Shown piece after piece: positions 1 to 6,054 of a stretch of DNA of 19,725 nt; positions within the stretch are counted from its first letter, which is position 1, and every line of letters begins with the position of its first letter. The position numbers were made by a program, and so were the translations under genes. The DNA comes from Synergistota bacterium (GTDB taxonomy: Bacteria > Synergistota > Synergistia > Synergistales > Synergistaceae), in contig JAEXGR010000076.1 in the NCBI GenBank assembly GCA_023450745.1, forward strand, positions 1-19,725, read 5' to 3'. The notes beneath the pieces are model-generated. The model was not told the origin of the DNA. It did not search any database and worked only from the letters and a program-made list of their open reading frames with translations.

Positions 1-178
1 CGAGGGCGTCGAGTTCGTCTTTGAATTCCATGACGAGCTTCTTGAGAAGTTCGAGATCCTGCTTGCTGGCCTTGTCAGCGTCGATCGCTACGAGGGCGCG
101 CGCTACTACTGACGCCATTTCATAACGCGTCGCGGGCTGTGCACCCTTGAATGCTAAATAAATTATATTAGTATACAT
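1..178 (-). pseudogene. 5'-truncated SLH-domain protein remnant
   Basis: Read on the minus strand, about 150 bases encode the second half of an SLH domain and the helix behind it: an FKGAQPATRYEMA block, then an acidic/lysine-rich helix ending in EFKDELDAL, still open at the window edge. SLH proteins of Synergistota usually begin with a signal peptide and a full SLH domain, anchoring the protein in the envelope. Here the expected domain start (the aspartate/glycine-rich turn before FKG) is missing. The frame runs straight into AT-rich sequence at about position 155. An in-frame ATG lies at 178, but I see no ribosome binding site and no signal peptide. I read it as a gene that lost its 5' end. 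The rest lies outside the window, so an unusual intact gene is not fully excluded. Confidence 0.6.
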
Positions 179-424
179 AGATGATAAAAAATAAAATAAC
201 AGAAACTATTAATGATATCGAAAAGTAATAAGTTTATTTAGATATGTCTTAAATGATTGCTATTTTAATAATTAATTATACGGCAAATACATTAAGAACA
301 GTGTTTTATCTCGTAAAATAATAAAAATTTGTCAAAAAAATCCTTTGCCTAAAATTTCTCTAATATCAGTTTAGAGAAATTTTAAACAAAATTTTTGAGT
401 AATTTATGTTAAAACTTTCATAGA
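155..424. other. AT-rich spacer without a gene
   Basis: These roughly 270 bases are strikingly AT-rich next to GC-rich coding DNA on the window's other side. No reading frame of useful length is present. The only strong structure I see is the perfect hairpin at 351-383, listed separately. The abrupt composition change coincides with the break in the SLH remnant, which suggests a recombination or insertion junction. Confidence 0.6.
351..383. repeat. Perfect 13-bp AT-rich inverted repeat
   Basis: The arms 351-363 and 371-383 are perfect reverse complements (AAAATTTCTCTAA and its complement) around a 7-base loop. No T-run follows on either strand directly after the stem, so it is not a typical intrinsic terminator. 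It lies about 40 bases upstream of the broken AlbA_2 gene and could be an old operator or a terminal repeat of a lost element. Its function is unknown. Confidence 0.55.
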
Positions 425-870
425 TTGATTTTATGGGGGTGCCAAATACTTGCGGCAGAATTGATTTCATTGGTCTATGATGTTATATACAAGCGCTGTG
501 AAATGCAGAACATTGAGTTAAAAGCTGGTAAAAACGACTATCCAACGCGTTTGTACGATACAATTTCTGCCTTTGCGAACCAGCAGGGCGGCGGCATAAT
601 TATCTTCGGCGTCGATCAATAGCTATAACGTATGCGGCGTCTATGACCCGCAGGATATTCAGGTCAAAGTCACGGAACAGGCCAATCAGATGACTCCTGT
701 CGTCAGGCCGTTGTTTACCGTCGCCGATCTTGAGGGCAAAATAGTGGTATCCGCTGAAATAGCGGAGTGCGATCTCTTTACCAAGCCTTGTTTTTATAAG
801 GGCGCCGGCCGGGCGCGCGGATCATATATAAGGGTGGGCGACGCGGATCTACCAATGACGGAATACGAGG
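425..870 (+). pseudogene. Frameshifted, truncated AlbA_2 (Schlafen-like) DNA-binding domain gene
   Basis: Two frames together encode most of an AlbA_2 domain. The first part has the IELKAGKN and LYDTISAFANQQGGGIIIFGVD motifs and stops at a TAG at 620-622. Shifting one base at about 620 continues the domain with YNVCGVYDPQD, then PCFYKGAGRARGSYIRVGDAD and MTEYE. This matches the family's usual course, so a single-base insertion (or two-base loss) near 620 is the simplest explanation. Homology ends at about 870, where repeat sequence replaces the expected C-terminal half. The first residues (425 to about 500) do not look like a normal family start and lack a clear ribosome binding site, so the 5' end may also be damaged. 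Intact members are putative transcriptional regulators or ATPase-linked DNA-binding proteins. This copy is almost certainly non-functional. Confidence 0.75.
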
Positions 871-906
871 GAAGCTTTAAGTGGGTGCAAAGCGCAGCAA
901 TCAGGT

Positions 907-969
907 GCTTTAAGGCTCCCTCCGCTGAGGCGGCCAGGGAGCCAAATCAGTGTCTTTCTGATTTGTGCG
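907..969 (-). repeat. Repeat unit, copy 1 (inverted)
   Basis: Its reverse complement aligns with 1149-1208 through the series CGCACAAATCAG, CTGATTTGGCTCCCT, CCTCAGCGGAGGGAGCC and TTAAAG. It contains two nested hairpins: GGCTCCCT/AGGGAGCC, and AAATCAG/CTGATTT around a 7-base loop. Confidence 0.6.
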
Positions 970-1148
970 ACTCGGCTGGTAGTTACATCAGAGCTGGATC
1001 GGCGAAGCCGAGACTGAGGGAGTTCTGACCTTGGTTTTATGCTTTACTTCTTGTTTTAATTATGATTAAGAGCAAGGGCCACACTCCCTTCGACCCGGCG
1101 GAAGCCTGCCGCCGGCCCTCCTCCCTCAGCGAGGGAGGCTTTAAAGGG

Positions 1149-1208
1149 GCGCAAATCAGAAAAACGCTGATTTGGCTCTCTGCCCCCCTCAGCGAAGGTG
1201 GCTTTAAG
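1149..1208 (+). repeat. Repeat unit, copy 2 (direct)
   Basis: It has the same order of blocks as the reverse complement of 907-969: GCGCAAATCAG, CTGATTTGGCTCTCT, CCTCAGCGAAGGTGGC, TTTAAGG. The AAATCAG/CTGATTT hairpin is kept, but the second palindrome is degraded. Confidence 0.6.
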
Positions 1209-1257
1209 GGCGCGCAAAAAGTAAATGCTGTTGCCTTGAATGAGGGTAAGTATTAAC

Positions 1258-1286
1258 TTGATAATTTTAGTCCAATATGATATGCT
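1258..1286 (+). promoter_or_regulatory. Sigma70-type promoter for the Rrf2/CO unit
   Basis: TTGATA at 1258-1263 and TATGCT at 1281-1286 are separated by exactly 17 bases. The start point would fall near 1293, giving a short leader before the ribosome binding site at about 1303-1310. It begins immediately after the repeat cluster, so the regulator gene has its own promoter. Confidence 0.55.
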
Positions 1287-1318
1287 ATGCGCAAGCAGAT
1301 TAAAGGAGGGAAGCCCAG

Positions 1319-1717
1319 ATGATCATGACACGCGAGACTGATTATGCGGTCCGTATTTTAAGGGCGCTATCCTGCGGCGAGCGCATGACGGTGCGTCAGG
1401 TCTGCGACGCTGAGCTTGTTCCCGTGCAGTTTGCCTATAAAATTTTGAAGAAGCTCGCCGTCTGCGGTTATGTTGAGGTTTTTCGCGGCGCGGAGGGCGG
1501 CTGTCTTTTGAAGACTGATCTTGACGAACTTTCTTTATATGATTTGATGCGCTGCATCAACGAGGATCTTTTTGTAAACGCCTGTATGGACGCGGGATAT
1601 GAATGTCCCTGGCGGCGTTCTCATTGCGGCGTCTGTCATTTTCACAGCAGCCTTGAGGGCGTTCAGCGGGAAATTGAGGCGCTGTTGAAGAACCGTTATC
1701 TTGGAAAAATGCTGTAA
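1319..1717 (+). CDS. Rrf2-family transcriptional regulator with Cys cluster
   Basis: The 132-residue protein has the Rrf2 layout. An N-terminal winged helix-turn-helix opens with TRETDYAVRILRAL (residues 4-17), the wing is at about 50-65 (VFRGAEGGCLL), and a long C-terminal helix mediates dimerisation. Cysteines at 89, 96, 103 and 106 lie where IscR- and NsrR-type members bind an Fe-S cluster, so an Fe-S-sensing repressor is likely. The start is supported by AAAGGAGGG eight bases upstream; a second ATG two codons on is too far from it. It is followed after 78 bases by cooS on the same strand, which suggests that it controls the CO dehydrogenase unit and perhaps itself. The signal (CO, redox state, oxygen or NO) is unknown. 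Characterised bacterial CO sensors such as CooA and RcoM belong to other families. Confidence 0.85.
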   Translation: MIMTRETDYAVRILRALSCGERMTVRQVCDAELVPVQFAYKILKKLAVCGYVEVFRGAEGGCLLKTDLDELSLYDLMRCINEDLFVNACMDAGYECPWRRSHCGVCHFHSSLEGVQREIEALLKNRYLGKML

Positions 1718-1746
1718 CGTGTGCAGTGATTTTTTTGTGTCAAAAG

Positions 1747-1763
1747 TGGATAAAAAATATCTA
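1747..1763. promoter_or_regulatory. Possible Rrf2 operator upstream of cooS
   Basis: TGGATA at 1747-1752 and TATCTA at 1758-1763 form an imperfect palindrome (5 of 6 pairs) around five A's. It sits 33 bases before the cooS start, and TTGTGT at 1735-1740 could serve as a -35 with the right half-site near the -10. Position and symmetry fit a repressor site for the adjacent Rrf2 protein, but I do not see a second copy upstream of the regulator. Low confidence. Confidence 0.25.
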
Positions 1764-1795
1764 AATACGCCGTGAAGGGCGAGGGAGGAATTCTT

Positions 1796-3679
1796 ATGAA
1801 CCAGTGTTTTGGATGTAATACCTGTAAGAGCGCGGATAAGCCGCTCGAGTCATTTATTCGTTCTCTGCCCCTTGAGACGTCGCATCACCGCGTCGAGGGG
1901 CAGTCCGTTAAGTGTGGTTTTGGCCTGCAGGGGGTCTGCTGCCGCCTCTGTTCCAACGGCCCCTGCCGCGTGACGCCGAAGGCGCCCAAGGGGATCTGCG
2001 GCGCGACGGCGGACGTCATTGTTTCGCGTAATTTCCTGCGCGCCGTCGCCGCTGGATCCGGCTGCTACATCCACATCGTGGAAAACACGGCCCTTAATCT
2101 TAAAAATACCGCGCTTGCCAAGGGTGTGATTAAAGGGGAAAAAACGCTTGACCGCCTGTGCGAGGTATTCGGCGTCGCGGCTTCCGACAAGTATGATAAG
2201 GCGCTTGCCGTCGCCGAGAGGGTATTAGCGGATCTTTACCGCCCCGAATATGAGAAGATGGAGCTGGTGAAGAGGCTGGCCTACGCGCCGCGCTTCGCCA
2301 ACTGGGAAAAGCTGAACATTCTGCCCGGCGGCGCGAACGCGGAGATCGTTAAAGGGGTGGTGAAATGCTCGACGAACCTCAACTCCGACCCCGTGGATAT
2401 GCTGCTTACCTGCCTTAAGCTGGGGATCTCAACGGGGCTCTACGGTCTCACGCTCACCAATCTGCTGAACGACGTGATGCTCGGCGAGCCTGAGATCCGC
2501 CTTGCTCCCGTCGGCCTCGGCGTCATTGACCCGGACTATATTAATATTATGATCACCGGCCATCAGCATTCATGTTTTTCCTATCTTCAGGACCGCCTCA
2601 CCGATCCCGATGTGCGGGCGAAGGCCGAAGCGGCGGGAGCGAAAGGTTTCCGCCTCGTCGGCTGTACCTGCGTAGGGCAGGATCTCCAGCTGCGCGGAGC
2701 GCATTACGAGGAGGTCTTTGTGGGGCACGCCGGCAATAACTATACTTCGGAGGCGGTGCTTGCCACCGGCGCGATTGACGCGGTGCTTTCCGAGTTCAAC
2801 TGCACGCTGCCCGGCATCGAGCCGATCTGCGAGGCGCTTAATATAAAGCAGATTTGCCTTGACGATGTCGCGAAGAAGTCAAACGCGGAGTATCTGCCCT
2901 TTGTCTTTGAAAGCCGCGAGGCGGACAGCGAGCGTATCATCGACGCCGTTATCGCTTCGTACCGGGCGCGCCGCAATGAGGTGGCGCTGAATCTGCAGCC
3001 GGAACACGGCAATAAGGATACGGTTACGGGCGTCTCCGAGGTCTCGCTGAAGAATTTCCTCGGCGGGAGCTGGAAGCCGCTCATCGACCTGATCGTCTCG
3101 GGCGATATCAAGGGCGTCGCCGGCGTCGTCGGCTGTTCAAACCTTACCTTTGGCGGCCATGACGTGCTCACCGTCGAGTTGACGAAGGAGCTTATCAAGC
3201 GCGATATTATCGTCCTTTCGGCGGGCTGTTCGTCGGGCGGCCTTGAGAACTGCGGGCTGATGTCGCCGGAGGCCGCCGAGCTCGCGGGGCCGAAGCTCAA
3301 AGAGATCTGCAAGAAGCTCGGCATTCCGCCGGTGCTCAATTTTGGCCCCTGCCTCGCGATCGGGCGTCTGGAGATCGTGGCGACGGAGCTTGCCGCGGCG
3401 ATCGGAGTCGACCTGCCGCAGATGCCGCTCGTGCTCTCCGCACCGCAGTGGCTTGAGGAGCAGGCGCTGGCGGACGGGGCTTTCGGGCTGGCGCTCGGGC
3501 TGCCGCTTCACTTGGGAGAGGCGCCTTTCATCACCGGCAGCAAGGTCGTCGTGGAGGTGCTCACCGAGAGTATGAAGTCTCTCACGGGAGGCCGGGTGAT
3601 CGTTGACCCAGACGCTAAATCGGCGGCGGACAAGCTTGAGGGCGTCATTCTCGAGAAACGGGCCGCGTTGGGGATCTGA
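1796..3679 (+). CDS. cooS: Anaerobic Ni-Fe carbon monoxide dehydrogenase catalytic subunit
   Basis: CooS oxidises CO with water to CO2, two protons and two electrons. The 627-residue length is typical. Cys40/Cys48 fit the subunit-bridging D cluster and Cys49, 52, 57 and 68 the B cluster. The C-cluster ligands all appear present: His256 (GHQHS), Cys292, Cys336, Cys447 (GCSN), Cys478 (AGCSS) and Cys519 (FGPC). The sequence is divergent. The usual lysine of the APEWMSEKA motif is Gln556 here. The second histidine of the usual HSDH proton-relay motif is Glu96, while His93 is kept. An extra CxxCxxC motif lies at residues 4-10. I chose the ATG at 1796 because GGGAGGAA precedes it by about six bases; the upstream GTG at 1772 has no such site. 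cooF follows 22 bases later. No cooC is present. Confidence 0.9.
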   Translation: MNQCFGCNTCKSADKPLESFIRSLPLETSHHRVEGQSVKCGFGLQGVCCRLCSNGPCRVTPKAPKGICGATADVIVSRNFLRAVAAGSGCYIHIVENTALNLKNTALAKGVIKGEKTLDRLCEVFGVAASDKYDKALAVAERVLADLYRPEYEKMELVKRLAYAPRFANWEKLNILPGGANAEIVKGVVKCSTNLNSDPVDMLLTCLKLGISTGLYGLTLTNLLNDVMLGEPEIRLAPVGLGVIDPDYINIMITGHQHSCFSYLQDRLTDPDVRAKAEAAGAKGFRLVGCTCVGQDLQLRGAHYEEVFVGHAGNNYTSEAVLATGAIDAVLSEFNCTLPGIEPICEALNIKQICLDDVAKKSNAEYLPFVFESREADSERIIDAVIASYRARRNEVALNLQPEHGNKDTVTGVSEVSLKNFLGGSWKPLIDLIVSGDIKGVAGVVGCSNLTFGGHDVLTVELTKELIKRDIIVLSAGCSSGGLENCGLMSPEAAELAGPKLKEICKKLGIPPVLNFGPCLAIGRLEIVATELAAAIGVDLPQMPLVLSAPQWLEEQALADGAFGLALGLPLHLGEAPFITGSKVVVEVLTESMKSLTGGRVIVDPDAKSAADKLEGVILEKRAALGI

Positions 3680-3701
3680 GGATGGAAAGGAGCGTGCGGC
3701 G

Positions 3702-4154
3702 ATGAAACGTATCTTTATTGATGCCGATAAGTGCGACGGCTGCATGAATTGCTCTCTTGCGTGTATGAACGCCCACCGCAGCGACGGGGCGGATAGTATT
3801 TATTCTCTTGATTTGAACGACCAGGAGAACGAGAGCCGCAATTTTATTTTGCAGGATGACAAGAAGCGTTACCGTCCTCTCTTCTGCCGCCACTGTGACG
3901 AGCCGATGTGCGTCACGAGCTGTATGAGCGGCGCGATGCGCAAGAATCCCGATACGGGGCTGGTGGAGTATGACCGGGACAAATGCGGTTCTTGTTATAT
4001 GTGCGTGATGAACTGCCCATACGGCGTTCCCAAGCCGGACGAGGCGACACACAGCTTCGTCATAAAATGCGACTTCTGCGCCGGTAAAGAGGAGGGGCCG
4101 AGCTGTGTGCGCGCCTGTCCAAAAGAAGCGATCTATATTAAGGAGGTGGAGTAG
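3702..4154 (+). CDS. cooF: CooF-like ferredoxin, four [4Fe-4S] motifs
   Basis: This 150-residue iron-sulfur protein is the likely electron carrier for CooS. Sixteen cysteines fall in four groups: 11, 14, 17, 21; 62, 65, 70, 74; 95, 98, 101, 105; and 123, 126, 135, 139. This is the arrangement of four-cluster ferredoxin subunits of the CooF/HycB/DmsB type. There is no signal peptide, so it is cytoplasmic. A ribosome binding site (AAGGAG) sits nine bases before the ATG. It lies 22 bases after cooS and one base before the flavoprotein gene, whose own AGGAGGT lies inside the end of this gene, so the three are almost certainly one transcript. In characterised systems CooF connects CO dehydrogenase to a hydrogenase or oxidoreductase; here the neighbour points to the latter. 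Confidence 0.9.
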   Translation: MKRIFIDADKCDGCMNCSLACMNAHRSDGADSIYSLDLNDQENESRNFILQDDKKRYRPLFCRHCDEPMCVTSCMSGAMRKNPDTGLVEYDRDKCGSCYMCVMNCPYGVPKPDEATHSFVIKCDFCAGKEEGPSCVRACPKEAIYIKEVE

Positions 4155-4155
4155 G

Positions 4156-5379
4156 ATGAAACATCTTATCATCGGCGCCTCCGCGGCGGGGATCGCCGCG
4201 GCGCGAAAGATCCGCGAGCTGCGTCCCGCCTGCGAGATCACCGTCGTCGCGAAGGACGACGCCGTCCACTCCCGCTGCATGCTCCATCATTTTCTTGGCG
4301 GGCGCAAGAGCGCCGCGGAGATAAATTTCGCGGGCGCGGATTTCTTTGAGAAGAATAATATTTGCTTCCTCGCGGCGGAAGAGATTACGGCGGTCCTGCC
4401 GCATGAGAACTGCGTCGTTGGCGGCAGATCAGGCAAACTGCCCTATGACACGCTGCTGATAACGACGGGAGCGCGCTATTTTATCCCGCCGATCCCCGGA
4501 TTCCGCGAGGCGAAGAATGTCTATGGGCTGCGTGACCTCGAAGACGCGCGCAAGATAGAGGCCGCCGCGCGCAGCGCCCGGGAGTGCGTCATCGTCGGTT
4601 CCGGCCTCGTGGGGCTTGACGCCGCCTACGCTCTTTGCGAGCGCGGCATAAAGTGCCGCATCGTCGAGATGGAGGACCGCGCCTGTCCGTTACAGCTCGA
4701 CGCGACGGCGGCGGCCCCTTATCAGAGGCTATTTGAGGAGGCCGGCTGTGAATTCTTCTTCGCCAAGCGGGCCTCGGGGTCCGAGATGGATGACGACGGC
4801 GGCATGCGCGCGGTGCTGCTGGAAAGCGGTGAGCGGCTGCCCGCCGACTTTGTGATCGTCACGGTCGGGGTGCGTCCCAACATCGAATTTCTCGCGGGCA
4901 GCGGCGTCGTCACCGACAGGTGCGTCAAGGTGGACGATTATATGCGTACAAACGTCGAAAATATCTGGGCCGCCGGCGACGTGGCGGGGCTTTCCGGCAT
5001 CTGGCCGAACGCCGCGCTGCAGGGGGAGACGGCGGCGCGCAATATCTGCGGCGAGGCGGTCAAATACAGCGACCGCTACGCGATGAAGAACACGATGAAC
5101 TTCTTCGGCCTGACGACGCTCTCTCTGGGGCCCCACGCGGCGGAGGCGGACGACGAGGTGCTGGTCAGCGAATGGCGCCGCGGCTATACGAAGGCGATCA
5201 TTCGCGGCGGCAGGCTGGTGCACCTCACGATACAGGGAGATATCTCAAACACCGGATTCTGGCAGGAGCTGGTAAAGCGCGGCGTAAAGGTTAAGGATGC
5301 GAACAAGCCGCTGCACCGCCTGAGCTACGCGGATTTCTGGCGCTATGACGAAGCCGGCGGAGGGTACGAGTGGGAGTGA
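4156..5379 (+). CDS. FAD/NAD-dependent oxidoreductase of CooS-CooF unit (FNOR)
   Basis: The 407-residue protein is a two-dinucleotide-fold flavoprotein of the NADH oxidase, NirB and rubredoxin-reductase group. The FAD motif is at the N-terminus (GASAAGIAAA, 7-16), the NAD motif at about 147-157 (VGSGLVGLDAA) is followed by Glu171, which favours NAD over NADP, and the second FAD motif is ENIWAAGDVA. Cys41 in SRCML is close to where NADH peroxidase and CoA-disulfide reductases carry their redox cysteine, but relatives in CO units may simply conserve it. The start has AGGAGGT eight bases upstream and lies one base after the cooF stop. The likely role is to pass electrons from CooS through CooF to NAD(+), or back to another acceptor. 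A cooS-cooF-oxidoreductase triplet is known from several anaerobes, including clostridia. The exact acceptor is inferred. Confidence 0.85.
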   Translation: MKHLIIGASAAGIAAARKIRELRPACEITVVAKDDAVHSRCMLHHFLGGRKSAAEINFAGADFFEKNNICFLAAEEITAVLPHENCVVGGRSGKLPYDTLLITTGARYFIPPIPGFREAKNVYGLRDLEDARKIEAAARSARECVIVGSGLVGLDAAYALCERGIKCRIVEMEDRACPLQLDATAAAPYQRLFEEAGCEFFFAKRASGSEMDDDGGMRAVLLESGERLPADFVIVTVGVRPNIEFLAGSGVVTDRCVKVDDYMRTNVENIWAAGDVAGLSGIWPNAALQGETAARNICGEAVKYSDRYAMKNTMNFFGLTTLSLGPHAAEADDEVLVSEWRRGYTKAIIRGGRLVHLTIQGDISNTGFWQELVKRGVKVKDANKPLHRLSYADFWRYDEAGGGYEWE

Positions 5380-5414
5380 TATTCGCCGAAATGTTCGTCA
5401 TGCGCTATTGATGT

Positions 5415-5442
5415 TTGCATTTTTTCAAAAAAGTGTTACAAT
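5415..5442 (+). promoter_or_regulatory. Promoter of the rimP-nusA-infB operon
   Basis: TTGCAT (5415-5420) and TACAAT (5437-5442) are 16 bases apart. TTTTTTCAAAAAA fills part of the spacer. Transcription would start near 5449, so the leader of about 70 bases contains the hairpin at 5471-5495. No clean terminator separates this from the CO unit upstream. Confidence 0.7.
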
Positions 5443-5470
5443 TCTAGTGCTAATTCAGGAGAAATAACTG

Positions 5471-5495
5471 GAAGAGTGGGGTGTGCCCACTCTTC
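5471..5495 (+). promoter_or_regulatory. rimP leader hairpin, terminator-like
   Basis: GAAGAGTGGG (5471-5480) pairs perfectly with 5486-5495 around a 5-base loop and is followed by TTTTG. It lies between the promoter and the rimP ribosome binding site at about 5505-5511. Similar GAGTGGG/CCCACTC hairpins precede rimP (ylxS) in Firmicutes. It could be an attenuator that dampens the operon or an RNA-processing or protein-binding site. The short T-run suggests partial termination. Confidence 0.6.
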
Positions 5496-5517
5496 TTTTG
5501 TTACGGGAGGTGTTCTT

Positions 5518-6021
5518 TTGAACCGGGAAAAATATGGCGAAATACATAGCGCCCTTTACCGGCGCGCCGAATCGCTTGGTTATGAGTGCGCCGGTTTTGA
5601 GCTCGTTTCGGAGGCGGGCCTGGATATTCTCCGCCTCTATCTTGAAATGCCCGGCGGCATTGACATCGAAGACTGCGAGCGGGTCTCGCGGGAGGTCAGC
5701 GAATATCTGGACACGATAGAAGACGATCTGCCGGAAAGGTACTTTCTGGAGATCAGTTCCCCCGGCCTCGAACGTCCTCTCTTTATAATAGAAGATTACC
5801 GTCGTTTTGAGGGCAAAGAGGCGCAAATTTATTTGAAGAAGGGCGGCCGTACGCTGAGGGGGACTTTGTCGGGAACGACGCCGGCTGGCGAGGTCGTGAT
5901 CAAGACCGCGGAGGGAGACCGGTCGATTCCCATCGACGACATAAAACGGGCGCACCTCATCTACATTCCGCAGACGGGGCAGAAGAAAACTTTTAAAAAA
6001 ATACCAAAGAAGAAAAAATAA
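5518..6021 (+). CDS. rimP: Ribosome maturation factor RimP
   Basis: RimP helps assemble the 30S ribosomal subunit. The 167-residue protein has the N-terminal alpha/beta domain with the GIDIEDCERVSREVSEYLD stretch, the hallmark YFLEISSPGLERPL block (about residues 78-91), a C-terminal SH3-like beta domain and a lysine-rich tail. I chose the TTG start at 5518, with GGGAGGT six bases upstream. The frame stays open further upstream, but that extension would translate through the leader hairpin and lacks family similarity. The gene opens the operon and is followed after 33 bases by nusA, its usual partner. Confidence 0.93.
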   Translation: MNREKYGEIHSALYRRAESLGYECAGFELVSEAGLDILRLYLEMPGGIDIEDCERVSREVSEYLDTIEDDLPERYFLEISSPGLERPLFIIEDYRRFEGKEAQIYLKKGGRTLRGTLSGTTPAGEVVIKTAEGDRSIPIDDIKRAHLIYIPQTGQKKTFKKIPKKKK

Positions 6022-6054
6022 ACGGTTACCACTGAAAGGGGTCGAAAGAAAAAA

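Larger units (their letters stand above)
871..1216. repeat. Palindromic repeat cluster (MITE/REP-like)
   Basis: This stretch follows the broken AlbA_2 gene and has no credible protein. It is made of recurring words (GCTTTAAG at about 873, 907, 1139 and 1201; CCCTCAGCG; AAATCAG...CTGATTT) and several hairpins. One has 8-bp stems at 1120-1127 and 1131-1138 around AGC. Two longer units, 907-969 and 1149-1208, are diverged copies of one sequence in opposite orientation. Open frames across it are chance products of the palindromes. It resembles short non-coding repeats dispersed in bacterial genomes. Whether it is mobilised by a transposase elsewhere cannot be seen here. Confidence 0.65.

Noticed and set aside
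871..1216. CRISPR array
   Set aside because: The repeats are palindromic, irregularly spaced and in opposite orientations, with no uniform spacers and no cas genes.
1062..1256. Small open frame of 64 codons
   Set aside because: It lies entirely within the palindromic repeats; the repeated LSEGGFKGAQ-type phrase only reflects the repeat units. No ribosome binding site.
1772..1795. GTG start extending CooS by eight residues
   Set aside because: No ribosome binding site precedes it, while GGGAGGAA is ideally placed for the ATG at 1796.
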